Source of the DNA: RGIG6353 sp045660745
Lineage (GTDB): Bacteria > Bacillota > Clostridia > Oscillospirales > SIG627
DNA length: 56,873 nucleotides
Assembly: GCA_045660745.1 (NCBI GenBank)
Contig: JAZREJ010000027.1
Coordinates: 1-56,873 of the forward strand
Reading direction: 5' to 3'
In this document: one piece after another, positions 7,925-16,817 of the stretch
How the letters are laid out: each line of letters begins with the position of its first letter
Position numbering within the stretch: the stretch's first letter is position 1
Notes under the pieces: generated by a model
Database searches by the model: none
Told to the model about the DNA's origin: nothing
What the model saw: the letters and a program-made list of their open reading frames with translations, nothing else
Position numbers and translations under genes: made by a program

Positions 7925-9757
7925 TTATTTCTTATAGCAAGGGCCGTATGCGGCACAGGCTCTGTAATCAGCGCCTTCTTTATCCATTCCGAATGCATTC
8001 CATGCAGCGGGACGGAATATCTTATCCTCGGGTACGTTATGCATACAAACGGGGATGCGGAGCATGGAGCACATTGTAATGAGGTCGGCACCGATATGTC
8101 CGTAGGAGATAGCGCCGTGATTAGCGCCCCAATTATTCATAACCTCATATGCGGTCTTGAAGGGTGAGCCCTCAAGACCATCGCATCTGGGAGCAAACCA
8201 AGTACAGGGCCAAGTGGGATTTGTTCTTTCCATAAGAGTATCGGAAACCTCATCAGGAAGCTTCACTGTCCAGCCTTCAGCAATCTGAAGAACGGGACCG
8301 AGTCCCTTGACAAGATTCATACGAATCATGGTAACGGGCATTTCGGCACGGGTGGTAAAGTGGCTGGAGAATCCGCCTCCGCGGAAGTTATCAAAGCCCG
8401 CCTCACACGATACGGTTGCATCGGTCATCTTCTTGATGTCTTCCTCTGTTACTTCCCACCACTTCTTCATAACGGCATTTCCGTTTTCGTCACGGCATTC
8501 TCCGCACGCATCAAGACAAGCGGCACCCGAGTTGAGAAGATGGATGATACCGCCGTTTTCCTTTGCACTGCCTTCCAAATCGTAGTTTGTCACACGCTTT
8601 ACAGCTTCGGGGGACCAATAGGTACGAACGTCTGCAAAAATCTGAGCGCGGTGTGTAAGAAGTCTCATGAAGAGCATCGACATACCGTTGAGAACGTCGT
8701 TTTCAGTTGCAAGTGTATAAGGCTCACGAGCGCCCTCATAATCGAAGGTAGATGAGAGAAGCGCCTCGGGATAGTCGCAGTTGGGCCAATGGTCTGTCCA
8801 CTGACGCTGTCCCTGGAATCCGCCCACGATAGCGTTATGGCCAAGCTTTTCTTCGGGGAAGCGGTCGCTTATCTTATCGTTACCCGCCATGAGGTCCTTG
8901 ATTATACAGTACATCTTAACTGTGAATTCCCACTGCTTTTCCTTTTCTTCGGGAGTGAACTTAATCTTATAGTCCTCACCCATGAAGGAAACCTTTTCGG
9001 GGTTGTCGTCGCGCCCCTCCTTGCAGTGCTCTTTTGTCCAAGCAAGAGCTTTCTCATACGCTTCCTCATCATAAATGCCTTCTTCCATACGGCGAAGGAT
9101 TTCAACCTCGTCAACAGACTCGATTCTCATACCGAAATAGGATTCCATAAAGTCCTGATCCATGATAGAGCCTGCGATACCCATACACTGAGAGCCAATC
9201 TGCAAGTAGGACTTTCCGCGCATGGTAGCAACGGCTACTGCAGCACGCGCGAAGCGTAAAAGCTTTTCCTTGACGTCTTCGGGGATATCGGAAACGTCAT
9301 CAACGTCCTGAACCTCATGTCCGTAAATTCCGAATGCGGGAAGCCCCTTCTGTGCATGACCTGCAAGTACCGCCGCAAGGTATACAGCACCCGGACGCTC
9401 TGTTCCGTTAAAGCCCCAAACGCCCTTTATGGTATTCGGGTCCATATCCATTGTTTCGGATCCGTAGCACCAACAAGGCGTAACCGAAAGGGTGATATCC
9501 ACACCCTCTTTTCTGAATTTATCCGCACAAGCGGCAGCCTCGGGTACACGTCCGATGCTGCTGTCGGCAATAACCACCTTTACGGGATCGCCGTTTGAGT
9601 AGAAAAGATTTTCTTCGAATAATTTTTTAGCGGCATTAGCCATCGCCATTGTCTGATTTTCAAGACTTTGACGAAGTTTCATAGGACCGCAACGTCCGTC
9701 AATACAGGGACGGATTCCGATAACGGGATAACTTCCAACGTATCTGTTTTTTGCCAT
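7925..9757 (-). CDS. fucI: L-fucose isomerase
   Basis: A 610-residue protein, close to the usual 590, with long stretches typical of FucI: TPCWCYGSETMDMDPNT, VWGFNGTERPGAVYLAAVLAGHAQKGLPAFGIYG, GGFQGQRQWTDHWPN and, near the end, the metal-site region SYGHIGADLITMCSMLRIPVCMHNV. It converts L-fucose to L-fuculose in the cytoplasm, using Mn2+. I start at 9757, where GGAGG precedes ATG by eight bases; a frame extending upstream to 9826 is not supported. A divergent AraC regulator lies 151 bases away and is the obvious controller. Two GH29 fucosidases about 21 kb downstream would supply the sugar. No fuculokinase or aldolase of the canonical type is in the window. Confidence 0.93.
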   Translation of the reverse strand: MAKNRYVGSYPVIGIRPCIDGRCGPMKLRQSLENQTMAMANAAKKLFEENLFYSNGDPVKVVIADSSIGRVPEAAACADKFRKEGVDITLSVTPCWCYGSETMDMDPNTIKGVWGFNGTERPGAVYLAAVLAGHAQKGLPAFGIYGHEVQDVDDVSDIPEDVKEKLLRFARAAVAVATMRGKSYLQIGSQCMGIAGSIMDQDFMESYFGMRIESVDEVEILRRMEEGIYDEEAYEKALAWTKEHCKEGRDDNPEKVSFMGEDYKIKFTPEEKEKQWEFTVKMYCIIKDLMAGNDKISDRFPEEKLGHNAIVGGFQGQRQWTDHWPNCDYPEALLSSTFDYEGAREPYTLATENDVLNGMSMLFMRLLTHRAQIFADVRTYWSPEAVKRVTNYDLEGSAKENGGIIHLLNSGAACLDACGECRDENGNAVMKKWWEVTEEDIKKMTDATVSCEAGFDNFRGGGFSSHFTTRAEMPVTMIRMNLVKGLGPVLQIAEGWTVKLPDEVSDTLMERTNPTWPCTWFAPRCDGLEGSPFKTAYEVMNNWGANHGAISYGHIGADLITMCSMLRIPVCMHNVPEDKIFRPAAWNAFGMDKEGADYRACAAYGPCYKK

Positions 9758-9826
9758 TCCAAATTCCTCCATGATAATATAAAAGTTAATAAATACTGAA
9801 TTTTCACTCTTAAATATAATTACCAC

Positions 9827-9858
9827 TTGAATTATAGTATTATTTATTATATAATACT
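9827..9858 (+). promoter_or_regulatory. AraC promoter with overlapping inverted repeat
   Basis: TTGAAT (9827-9832), a 17-base spacer and TATAAT (9850-9855), 53 bases before the AraC start codon. An inverted repeat AGTATTAT (9836-9843) / ATAATACT (9851-9858) with a 7-base spacer covers the -10 element. This is a likely operator, perhaps for autoregulation or for control of fucI on the other strand. Confidence 0.6.
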
Positions 9859-9908
9859 TGTGTAATTTTCACGCAAAGTAAAACAAAATTCACTTTTTGG
9901 AGAAGTTC

Positions 9909-10766
9909 ATGAAATATGCCGAATATATTGAACGCAAGAGGCACGGCACACCCGATTTCCCAATTCAGCACTATCTTGTAAACAAGGAGCATTCGCAATA
10001 CTATATGCTCGCTCACTGGCACCGTGAATTTGAGATAATCAGGATTCTCGAGGGCAGCTTCACGGCGCATCTTAACAATGTAGAGTACTCGCTTGAAAAA
10101 GGTGATATTCTTTTTGCACACGGCACCTGTCTGCACAGTGGCACGCCTTCAGAGTGCGTTTACGAGTGCATCGTATTCGACCCCAATATGCTCCTTGGCG
10201 CTCAAAACATCATATCATCGGAGTTTATCATCCCCATTATCAATTCAAATGCGGTTTTTAAAAATCTCATTGATAAAAATGATATTCAAGTCAAAAATTG
10301 TGTATGTGAGCTTTCGGAAAAGCTTACGAAAAAAGGGAAATACCATGAGCTTTACGTAGTCTCGCTACTTTACAAGCTCTTCTCTCTTTTTTATTCAAAC
10401 GGCTACATTTTCCCCAAAGCCAAGAAAACGACCGACAAAAAGACACTTGCAATAATAGGTCTCATAGACTTCATCGAAAAGAATTTTTCGGAGCCTTTAA
10501 CACTTGACGCACTCGCGGAATTTTCGGGCTTTAACAAAAAGTATCTTTGCAAGGTTTTCAAGGAATACACTTCAAAAACCCCCATTGAATACACAAATGA
10601 GCTCAGGGTAGAAAACGCCGCCTTTCTGATTCGCGAAAAAGGAAAGAGCGTTACCGATGCTGCTTTTGAATCGGGATTTAACGAGCTTAGTTATTTTTGC
10701 AAAATATTCAAGCGTTACAAGGAGATTGTACCGAGCGAATATAAAAAACTTACGTCAAAGCGTTAA
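9909..10766 (+). CDS. AraC family transcriptional regulator (fucose locus)
   Basis: A 285-residue regulator. Residues ~25-110 form a cupin-type sensor (HWHREFEIIRILEGSFTAHLNN, GDILFAHGTCLHSG), and the last ~100 residues hold the two helix-turn-helix units (LTLDALAEFSGFNKKYLCKVFKEYTSKTPIEY and SVTDAAFESGFNELSYFCKIFKRYKEIVPSEYKK). It is divergent from fucI and probably controls it in response to fucose or a derived sugar. The ATG at 9909 follows GGAG by six bases; an upstream TTG in frame overlaps that site and is less likely. A strong terminator follows the stop. Confidence 0.88.
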   Translation: MKYAEYIERKRHGTPDFPIQHYLVNKEHSQYYMLAHWHREFEIIRILEGSFTAHLNNVEYSLEKGDILFAHGTCLHSGTPSECVYECIVFDPNMLLGAQNIISSEFIIPIINSNAVFKNLIDKNDIQVKNCVCELSEKLTKKGKYHELYVVSLLYKLFSLFYSNGYIFPKAKKTTDKKTLAIIGLIDFIEKNFSEPLTLDALAEFSGFNKKYLCKVFKEYTSKTPIEYTNELRVENAAFLIREKGKSVTDAAFESGFNELSYFCKIFKRYKEIVPSEYKKLTSKR

Positions 10767-10793
10767 AAAAACGGGGATTACTCCCCGTTTTTT
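10766..10793. terminator. Bidirectional intrinsic terminator
   Basis: Stem of 12 bp built on ACGGGGA / TCCCCGT with flanking A and T runs (10766-10777 with 10782-10793), loop TTAC. It ends the AraC gene and overlaps the last base of the convergent lyxose isomerase-like gene. Confidence 0.8.
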
Positions 10794-11329
10794 CAGTCCT
10801 CTATGTGAGGCTTTCTCACAAAGCGCTCATCTGTAAATATATCCGTTTCATCGGTAGAGCGAGTGGAAAACTCCGAAATGACCGCCCCCTCTTCCCCTGC
10901 CTGAAACCAATGCCAGGTCTCGGGCATTATGGTATACTGCTCACCTGGATTCAGTACTATTTCATGGAAAACGCTTACCTTCATATTGGGCATTTTAGCC
11001 TTCATGGTTTCAGCGCTTCCCTCTCCCTCAACGTAAAGATACACCTTACCGTAGCGGCAACGGAAGGTCTCCTCCTTTGCCTGTTGTCCGTTTGTGGGAA
11101 TGTGCTTATGCTCAGCGCAGGACTGACCCGGAGTGAGTACCATTTCCTTGGCGCACACTCTGTCGGTGTTGATATAAGTGATAAGCTGAAGTCCGAGGGT
11201 TTCAACCTCTCCGATGTTCCAGTCAACAACCTCAACACTCGCCTTTTCTTTATCCGTTAAAACTATTCCCGCCTTTTCGTAAAACTCAAGGGCTTTTTTT
11301 ACCTGTGCTTCATACTGAGCTCTTTTCAT
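10793..11329 (-). CDS. D-lyxose ketol-isomerase family cupin
   Basis: A 178-residue cupin of the D-lyxose isomerase family (EC 5.3.1.15), which interconverts D-lyxose and D-xylulose and often D-mannose and D-fructose. The Mn-binding set is visible: AEHKHIP near residue 68, the Glu of AKEETFRCRYGKVYLYVEGEG near 80, and ETWHWFQAGEEGAVISEFST near 135. Start at the ATG at 11329, with AAAGGA seven bases upstream, rather than further up inside the preceding gene. The gap to the XRE-PfkB gene upstream is four bases, so both are one operon, suggesting that the kinase acts on the ketose made here. Confidence 0.82.
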   Translation of the reverse strand: MKRAQYEAQVKKALEFYEKAGIVLTDKEKASVEVVDWNIGEVETLGLQLITYINTDRVCAKEMVLTPGQSCAEHKHIPTNGQQAKEETFRCRYGKVYLYVEGEGSAETMKAKMPNMKVSVFHEIVLNPGEQYTIMPETWHWFQAGEEGAVISEFSTRSTDETDIFTDERFVRKPHIED

Positions 11330-11333
11330 ATCA

Positions 11334-12542
11334 TTATCCTTTCTTATACTGTTCAATAAGATTCATTATTTCTGATTTTGCTCTCATACCATCAACCGAG
11401 TTTGCTTCAAACAGATTACAGGAAGCCGCCCCTGTTGCAAATTCAAGCATTTCCCTGTCGGAGAAGCCGTTGTACAGACCGTAAAGACAGCCTGCACAAA
11501 ACGCATCTCCCGCACCTACTCTTCCCCGTATAAGCTCACGGGGTATATCAAAGGACTCGACCTGTACAAATTCTCTTGTCGCACAGTCAAGTGCAAAGCA
11601 CGCCTCACGGCAATGAATGACGACCTTGCCCGCAACGCCTGCATCTGCCATTTTTTCCATGGCAAGACGCACTGTCTGTCGGTCAAGAGTGCCGTCTGCG
11701 TGTCTCGGGTCGAGATTCCAGATGCTGCATGATTCTATTTCATTCATAATGGCATAATCGCAATATTTAAGTACGGGCGCAATCTTCTTTTTATAGTCAG
11801 CCGTACTGTCGGAAACAACGTCAATGGAGGTCTTGACACCACGCTTTTGCACACTCGACAAAAATCTTGCCATTACGGTGCCGTACTCCTTGTCACACTC
11901 GTCAAATCTGTCAAGGAGAAGTATATATCCGATGTGGAATATATCGCAGTTAAGTGTATCAAGGTCTATATCCTCGGGAGAAAACTCTGCATTGGCGCCC
12001 TTCTTGTGAAAGAAGGTTCGCTCCCCTGAGGGCATACTCATAACGTCGCAAAAGCTGGTACAGCTCTTATTTGAAAATTTGATTTTATCAACGTTAATTC
12101 CGTTTCTTCTGAGCTCGGAGACGATATAACGTCCGTTTTCGTCCTCTCCTACCCGTCCCAAAGCACTGACGGGGAGACTTCTGTCAATCCTTGCAAGGTC
12201 TATTGCTGTGTTAGGTACACATCCGCCGACGGCGGTTGTTATATCTGAAAGATAGGCAAGCATTCCCGCCTCCGGATAGACGTCGATATTCTTAACAATA
12301 TCGGCAACGATGTTTCCCGCAACGGCAATTCCCCGACGGCTTCCGAGCATAATATAATCTACTGATACTCCGAAAACGTTTGCAATCATCGGGAAGAGCG
12401 TAACATCGGGAAAGCCCTGTCCATTCTCCCATTTTGAAACCGTCTTGTCACTCACTCCAAGTCTTTCGGCAAGAGCAGACTGTGTCATTCCCGCGCTCTT
12501 TCTCAAGGAAGCTATTGTATTTCCTACGGTTATTGCATCCAT
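11334..12542 (-). CDS. XRE helix-turn-helix fused to PfkB family sugar kinase
   Basis: A 402-residue two-domain protein. Residues 1-65 are a clear HTH_3/XRE DNA-binding domain (IASLRKSAGMTQSALAERLGVSDKTVSKWENGQGFPDV). From about residue 70 a PfkB/ribokinase fold follows, beginning GIAVAGNIVADIVKNIDVYPEAG, with the N-terminal motif GGCVPNTAIDLARI near 106 and the catalytic and anion-hole motif RGRVGAGDAFCAG near 345. The general base Asp of GAGD is present, so the kinase should be active. It lies four bases upstream of the lyxose isomerase-like gene. The arrangement suggests a regulator that senses or phosphorylates its own inducer. Substrate is unknown. Confidence 0.88.
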   Translation of the reverse strand: MDAITVGNTIASLRKSAGMTQSALAERLGVSDKTVSKWENGQGFPDVTLFPMIANVFGVSVDYIMLGSRRGIAVAGNIVADIVKNIDVYPEAGMLAYLSDITTAVGGCVPNTAIDLARIDRSLPVSALGRVGEDENGRYIVSELRRNGINVDKIKFSNKSCTSFCDVMSMPSGERTFFHKKGANAEFSPEDIDLDTLNCDIFHIGYILLLDRFDECDKEYGTVMARFLSSVQKRGVKTSIDVVSDSTADYKKKIAPVLKYCDYAIMNEIESCSIWNLDPRHADGTLDRQTVRLAMEKMADAGVAGKVVIHCREACFALDCATREFVQVESFDIPRELIRGRVGAGDAFCAGCLYGLYNGFSDREMLEFATGAASCNLFEANSVDGMRAKSEIMNLIEQYKKG

Positions 12543-12649
12543 TTTTATTCATCCTCATATTTGTTTTAACGGTTTTATTTTATCACACAAAGTGAAAAGA
12601 GTAAACCGATTTTTAATAGATATATTAATTTTTTTGCCGTAAAAGAGCA

Positions 12650-12680
12650 AGAGCAACTCCACTCAAAGTAGAGTTGCTCT
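12650..12680 (-). terminator. Hairpin downstream of the rubredoxin gene
   Basis: AGAGCAACTC (12650-12659) pairs with GAGTTGCTCT (12671-12680). On the minus strand a TGCTCTTTTAC stretch follows, so it could end the flavodiiron/rubredoxin transcript. On the plus strand the U-run is better (CTTTTT), but no plus gene lies before it. The gap 12543-12783 shows nothing else. Confidence 0.45.
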
Positions 12681-12783
12681 CTTTTTCAACAAATTCGTGC
12701 GACAAATTCCACGAAGAAAAGATTATTGAACACCAAATTCATAAAAGAATAGTGCCAACATATTTTCGCTGTTTTGCTCCCGA

Positions 12784-12939
12784 TTATTCCTCTCTGAACT
12801 CATCCTTGCCGACACCGCAAAGGGGACATTCAAAGTCTTCGGGAAGATCCTCGAATTTTGTGCCGGGCTCAATGCCGAGATCTTCGTCGCCGAGATCCTC
12901 ATCATAAACCCATCCGCAAACCTCACATACGTACTTCAT
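12784..12939 (-). CDS. Rubredoxin
   Basis: A 51-residue rubredoxin with both iron-binding knuckles, CEVCGWVY (Cys 5 and 8) and CPLCGVG (Cys 38 and 41), and the usual acidic linker. It carries one electron at low potential in the cytoplasm. AAGGAGG precedes the ATG. The gene lies 20 bases downstream of the flavodiiron protein on the same strand and very likely delivers electrons to it, although that protein carries its own rubredoxin domain. Confidence 0.96.
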   Translation of the reverse strand: MKYVCEVCGWVYDEDLGDEDLGIEPGTKFEDLPEDFECPLCGVGKDEFREE

Positions 12940-12959
12940 GATTTATTCCTCCTTGAAAA

Positions 12960-14750
12960 TTATTTTATTTCTTCAAAATCCTGTGCGCCATGCTTGCACC
13001 AAGGGCAAACAAAATCATCGGGCAAAGGAGTGTCTTCGTAAACATATCCGCAAATCTTACAAACGTAGCCCTTCTTACCTGCAGTCTCGGGACGGGGTTT
13101 AACATTTTCCTGATAATAGGTATAGGTCATTGTCTGTTTATCCGAAATGACTCTTGCCTCAGCAACGTTACAAATAAACATACCGTGAGTTTCAAGGTCA
13201 AAGTACTGCTCAACCTCGAGAGACATAAACGAATTAATGTATCTGTCAAGGAAAACAAGTCCGTTATCCGAGCGGTAAGGAGTTGTACCTGCAAACTTGT
13301 CAACGTTTCTGCCGCTTACAAATCCGAACTTTTCAAATATCTCAAAAGGTGCATCAACCGAAAGGCAATTGATATTCATTTTGCCTGTCTGCTTTATGAT
13401 GTGATGAGAGTAATTCTCCTTATTGATGGTAACGGCAATTCTGTTGGGAGTATTGGTTACCTGAGTTACGGTGTTGACTATAAGACCATTATCGCGTCGT
13501 CCGTCATTTGAGGTCACAACGTACAGACCGTAGCCAATATTGAAAAGAGCGGAAAGGTCATTCTTGTTAGCAGTAGAATCCTGTTTAGCAAGCCATTCGC
13601 GAGAAAGCTCCTCGGCGAGTGCATCAAGCTGTGCGCTTGACTCGTCGTTCAATGCCGACATTATTCTGACGTTATTTTCAACAAAGGTCAAGTTCTTGCA
13701 CTTTTCAAGCATTTCGCGCATTACATTAGCTGCAAGTGGTGCCCAGCTTCCGTTTTCAATAAACGCAACGGTCCTGTTAGCATATGCTCTCTCGGTAAGG
13801 TGATCTATGAACTCTCTCATAAACGGGAATATGCCTGCATTGTAAGTGGTTGTTGCAAGTACAAGCTTACTGTAACGGAAGGCATCCTCAACGTTTTCCG
13901 CCATATCGGAGCGTGCAAGGTCGGTAACAACCACCTTCGGGCATCCGTTTGCACGAAGCTTTTCAGCAAGCTTTTCAACAGCCTTCTTTGTATTTCCGTA
14001 TACCGAGGTATAGGCGATAAGTACGCCCTCATCCTCCGGCTGGTAGCTCGACCATATATTGTAGAGATTTATATAATAACCGAGGTTTTCGGTGAGTACG
14101 GGACCGTGTAATGGACAAATAATCTCTATATCAAGATTCTTTGCTTTTTTAAGAAGAGCCTGTACCTGTGCACCGTACTTTCCGACGATTCCGATATAAT
14201 AGCGTCTTGCTTCACAAGCCCAGTCCTCTTCAGCGTCAAGCGCTCCGAATTTTCCGAATCCGTCAGCCGAGAAAAGTACCTTATCGTAACTGTCATAGGT
14301 CACGATAACCTCAGGCCAATGCACCATGGGAGCGGCAACGAAGGTAAGTATATGCTCACCGAGGGAAAGTGTATCACCCTCACCCACAACGATTCTTCTA
14401 TCTTCAAAATCCGTCCCAAAGAAATTCTTCATCATTCTGAAAGCCTTCTGGGAGGAAACGATAATTGCCTCCGGATAAGTTTTTGCAAAATTCATAATAT
14501 TTGCCGAGTGGTCAGGCTCCATGTGTTGAACCACAAGATAATCGGGTTGTCTGCCGTCAAGAGCTGACTGAAGATTGTCAAGCCACTCATGAGTAAAGTT
14601 TGCGTCAACAGTATCCATTACGGCAATCTTTTTATCAATTATCACATATGAATTATACGCCATACCGTTGGGCACAACGTACTGACCTTCAAAAAGGTCT
14701 ATCTTTCGGTCGTTTACGCCTATATATTTTATGTCCTTTGTTATATTCAT
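12960..14750 (-). CDS. Four-domain flavodiiron protein (diiron, flavodoxin, flavin reductase, rubredoxin)
   Basis: A 596-residue A-type flavoprotein that reduces O2 and/or NO and protects anaerobes. Domains in order: MBL-like diiron domain (1-245) with ligands in HMEPDHSAN near 79-84, His of MVHWPE near 147, Asp of FSADGFG and His of CPLHGP; flavodoxin domain (about 250-390) with YTSVYGNTKKAVE; a flavin-reductase-like domain (about 400-545) with VVTSNDGRRDNGLIVNTVTQVT; and a C-terminal rubredoxin (CKICGYVY, CPWCKHGAQD). All metal ligands appear intact. ATG at 14750 has AAGGAGG upstream. A rubredoxin gene follows 20 bases later, giving a two-gene oxygen-defence operon. Confidence 0.94.
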   Translation of the reverse strand: MNITKDIKYIGVNDRKIDLFEGQYVVPNGMAYNSYVIIDKKIAVMDTVDANFTHEWLDNLQSALDGRQPDYLVVQHMEPDHSANIMNFAKTYPEAIIVSSQKAFRMMKNFFGTDFEDRRIVVGEGDTLSLGEHILTFVAAPMVHWPEVIVTYDSYDKVLFSADGFGKFGALDAEEDWACEARRYYIGIVGKYGAQVQALLKKAKNLDIEIICPLHGPVLTENLGYYINLYNIWSSYQPEDEGVLIAYTSVYGNTKKAVEKLAEKLRANGCPKVVVTDLARSDMAENVEDAFRYSKLVLATTTYNAGIFPFMREFIDHLTERAYANRTVAFIENGSWAPLAANVMREMLEKCKNLTFVENNVRIMSALNDESSAQLDALAEELSREWLAKQDSTANKNDLSALFNIGYGLYVVTSNDGRRDNGLIVNTVTQVTNTPNRIAVTINKENYSHHIIKQTGKMNINCLSVDAPFEIFEKFGFVSGRNVDKFAGTTPYRSDNGLVFLDRYINSFMSLEVEQYFDLETHGMFICNVAEARVISDKQTMTYTYYQENVKPRPETAGKKGYVCKICGYVYEDTPLPDDFVCPWCKHGAQDFEEIK

Positions 14751-14778
14751 AAAAAACCTCCTTGTAATCAATATATTT

Positions 14779-14806
14779 ATTTTACCATTATTTTTAAATT
14801 TTGCAA
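14779..14806 (-). promoter_or_regulatory. Promoter of the flavodiiron/rubredoxin operon
   Basis: On the minus strand: TTGCAA (14806-14801), 16-base spacer, TAAAAT (14784-14779), with an extended TGG before the -10. It ends 29 bases upstream of the ATG and lies in the gap after the D-lactate dehydrogenase gene, so the two genes can be transcribed separately. Confidence 0.5.
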
Positions 14807-14816
14807 TACGTTTTCG

Positions 14817-15842
14817 TTAAAAGCATTTAGAATTTTTACAATCTTCAGTCTCTCCGCGTCGGTAACAAAGCTCATTTGTGCACTGCTCCCTCTCAAAAAT
14901 GTCCAAAAGGTTTTTAACAGTGGTCTCGGCTATAGCCTCAAGAGCCTCCTCCGTCAAAAATGCTTGGTGCGACGTAACAATAACGTTTGGCATGGAAATG
15001 AGTCGTGCAAGAATCTCGTCATCCATTATGTGTCCCGATTTATCTTCAAAAAAGAATTCAGATTCCTCCTCGTACACGTCAAGACAGGCTGCTCCGACTT
15101 TTCTTGACTTTATCGCGGAAAGCAAAGCCTCAGCATCAACGAGCGCACCTCTTGATGTGTTGATTATAACCACTCCGCGTCGGCACTTTTCAAGGGCTTC
15201 TGTGTTTATAATATGATGAGTTTCATCCGTGAGAGGACAGTGGAGTGAGATTATATCGCTTTCACCGAAAAGAGTGTCGAGATCGGTATACTCAAAACCA
15301 TCATGCTCTTTTGCGGGATACTTGTCGTAAGCAAGCACCTTCATGCCAAATCCACGGCAGATATCAATGAAGACTTTTCCTATCTTACCTGTACCGATAA
15401 CCCCGACGGTTTTGCCGTGAAGATCAAATCCGGTAAGCCCTGAAAGGCTGAAATTATAATCGCGCGAACGGATATACGCTTTATGGATACGTCTGACCGA
15501 TGTCAAAAGAAGAGCCATTGCATGCTCGGCAACGGCATAGGGTGAATATGCCGGCACTCTCAGAACGTGAATCTTCCCAAACGCATGCTTGACATCAACG
15601 TTATTAAAGCCCGCACATCTGAGGGCTATCGCCTTTACTCCAAACGATGTCAGGCGATCAATAACAGGGGCAGTCACGCTGTCGTTAACAAAAATGCATA
15701 CTGCATCAAAGCCTGCGGCAAGCCCCACGGTATCCTCGGAAAGCTTAGTCTCAAAATATTTAAACTCCATTCCGTTATCGGGTCCGAGCTTATCGAAAAA
15801 CTGCCTGTCGTAAGGCTTTGTATCAAAAAAAGCTATTTTCAT
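14817..15842 (-). CDS. D-lactate dehydrogenase (D-2-hydroxyacid dehydrogenase)
   Basis: A 341-residue NAD-dependent enzyme that reduces pyruvate to D-lactate. The Rossmann motif GKTVGVIGTGKIGKVF lies near residue 145. The catalytic trio sits in NTSRGALVDAEALL (Arg near 234), DVYEEESEFFFED (Glu near 263) and SHQAFLTEEAL (His near 295). The DVYEEESEFFFED loop and SHQAFLTEEAL are typical of LdhA rather than of glycerate dehydrogenases. A CKNSKCF tail is unusual. The GGAGG upstream is about 13 bases from the ATG, longer than ideal. It probably serves as a fermentation sink, transcribed separately from its neighbours. Confidence 0.88.
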   Translation of the reverse strand: MKIAFFDTKPYDRQFFDKLGPDNGMEFKYFETKLSEDTVGLAAGFDAVCIFVNDSVTAPVIDRLTSFGVKAIALRCAGFNNVDVKHAFGKIHVLRVPAYSPYAVAEHAMALLLTSVRRIHKAYIRSRDYNFSLSGLTGFDLHGKTVGVIGTGKIGKVFIDICRGFGMKVLAYDKYPAKEHDGFEYTDLDTLFGESDIISLHCPLTDETHHIINTEALEKCRRGVVIINTSRGALVDAEALLSAIKSRKVGAACLDVYEEESEFFFEDKSGHIMDDEILARLISMPNVIVTSHQAFLTEEALEAIAETTVKNLLDIFEREQCTNELCYRRGETEDCKNSKCF

Positions 15843-15908
15843 TTTATTTTTTATTCCTCCGTATTAAATTACACTGATATTGTTATCTTTTTTTACCTTT
15901 TAAATTCG

Positions 15909-16769
15909 TTACACTATTTTAAAATCCGACGGAGAGCGTCCCGTCTTTTTCTTAAAGCTCTTAGAAAAGTGAGAAATGTCACAAAAGCCCACAGCATTGG
16001 AAATTTCCGAAACCGACATGTGGGTATTTTCCAATAAATTTATCGCCTCGTCAATACGAAAATCAATAAGATATGAATATATCGGCTTACCCGTGTGACG
16101 GGCAAAAACAGAGTTAAGATAATTCGGGTGATATCCGAACGTATCACCAAGCATTTCAAGTGTTATCTCTTTTGAAAAATTTTCTCTTATGTATTCAATT
16201 ATCCGTTCTGCGAGTATTTCCCCTTTACTGAGTGTCTCGTGGCCTGCTCTGAGAATAATTCGGGTGAGGGCCGAGTGAAGCAAATTAGAACACCGAATCT
16301 CATACAAAAACTCTTTTTTCATATACTCGGAATTTATTTTTTCAAGCTCGGTTTCGATAATATTCATTTTATCAAGAACCAGCGGTGCGTTAAGCACCTG
16401 TGCGTCGGTGAAGCAAATCCGTGAAATAATATTTGCTTTATCAAAGTTTTCCGCTCTTACAGGCGGTATCGGTGCAGTTATATGACAAGCTCGTGCATCA
16501 TAGTCAAAATTGAGAGCGAGGAATTTCATCGGATCCTTTTTATCCGGATAATAGCAATAGGCAACTCCGGAAGGAATAAGAGCAAGTACCCCTTGAAAAA
16601 TACTATATTCTTTACCTTCTATGATCATACTCCCGCATCCGCTCTTGCAATAAAACAAGCGGTTATCAAAGGCACATATCATAGAATTGAAGTTGTTGAA
16701 ATCGTGTGACTCAACATATCTTGAATATCTCACAAAAGGACAAGCAGAATGTATTGTCTCAAAAATCAT
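15909..16769 (-). CDS. AraC family transcriptional regulator (isomerase operon)
   Basis: A 286-residue regulator: cupin-like sensor in the first ~110 residues (FYCKSGCGSMIIEGKEYSIFQGVLALIPSGVAYCYY) and a double HTH at the C-terminus (ITLEMLGDTFGYHPNYLNSVFARHTGKPIYSYLIDFRIDEA; MSVSEISNAVGFCDISHFSKSFKKKTGRSPSDFK). It is divergent from the isomerase operon with 110 bases between, and a perfect 11-bp inverted repeat lies in that gap. GAGG precedes the ATG. It most likely controls 16880-20659 in response to the isomerase substrate. Confidence 0.88.
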   Translation of the reverse strand: MIFETIHSACPFVRYSRYVESHDFNNFNSMICAFDNRLFYCKSGCGSMIIEGKEYSIFQGVLALIPSGVAYCYYPDKKDPMKFLALNFDYDARACHITAPIPPVRAENFDKANIISRICFTDAQVLNAPLVLDKMNIIETELEKINSEYMKKEFLYEIRCSNLLHSALTRIILRAGHETLSKGEILAERIIEYIRENFSKEITLEMLGDTFGYHPNYLNSVFARHTGKPIYSYLIDFRIDEAINLLENTHMSVSEISNAVGFCDISHFSKSFKKKTGRSPSDFKIV

Positions 16770-16817
16770 AAAAGCCTCAAAATCTTTATTTTACACAAAT
16801 CAAACTTTATTTTTTTC

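Noticed and set aside
12650..12680. Plus-strand terminator
   Set aside because: The T-run is better on the plus strand but no plus-strand gene precedes it, so it is listed only as a weak minus-strand terminator.
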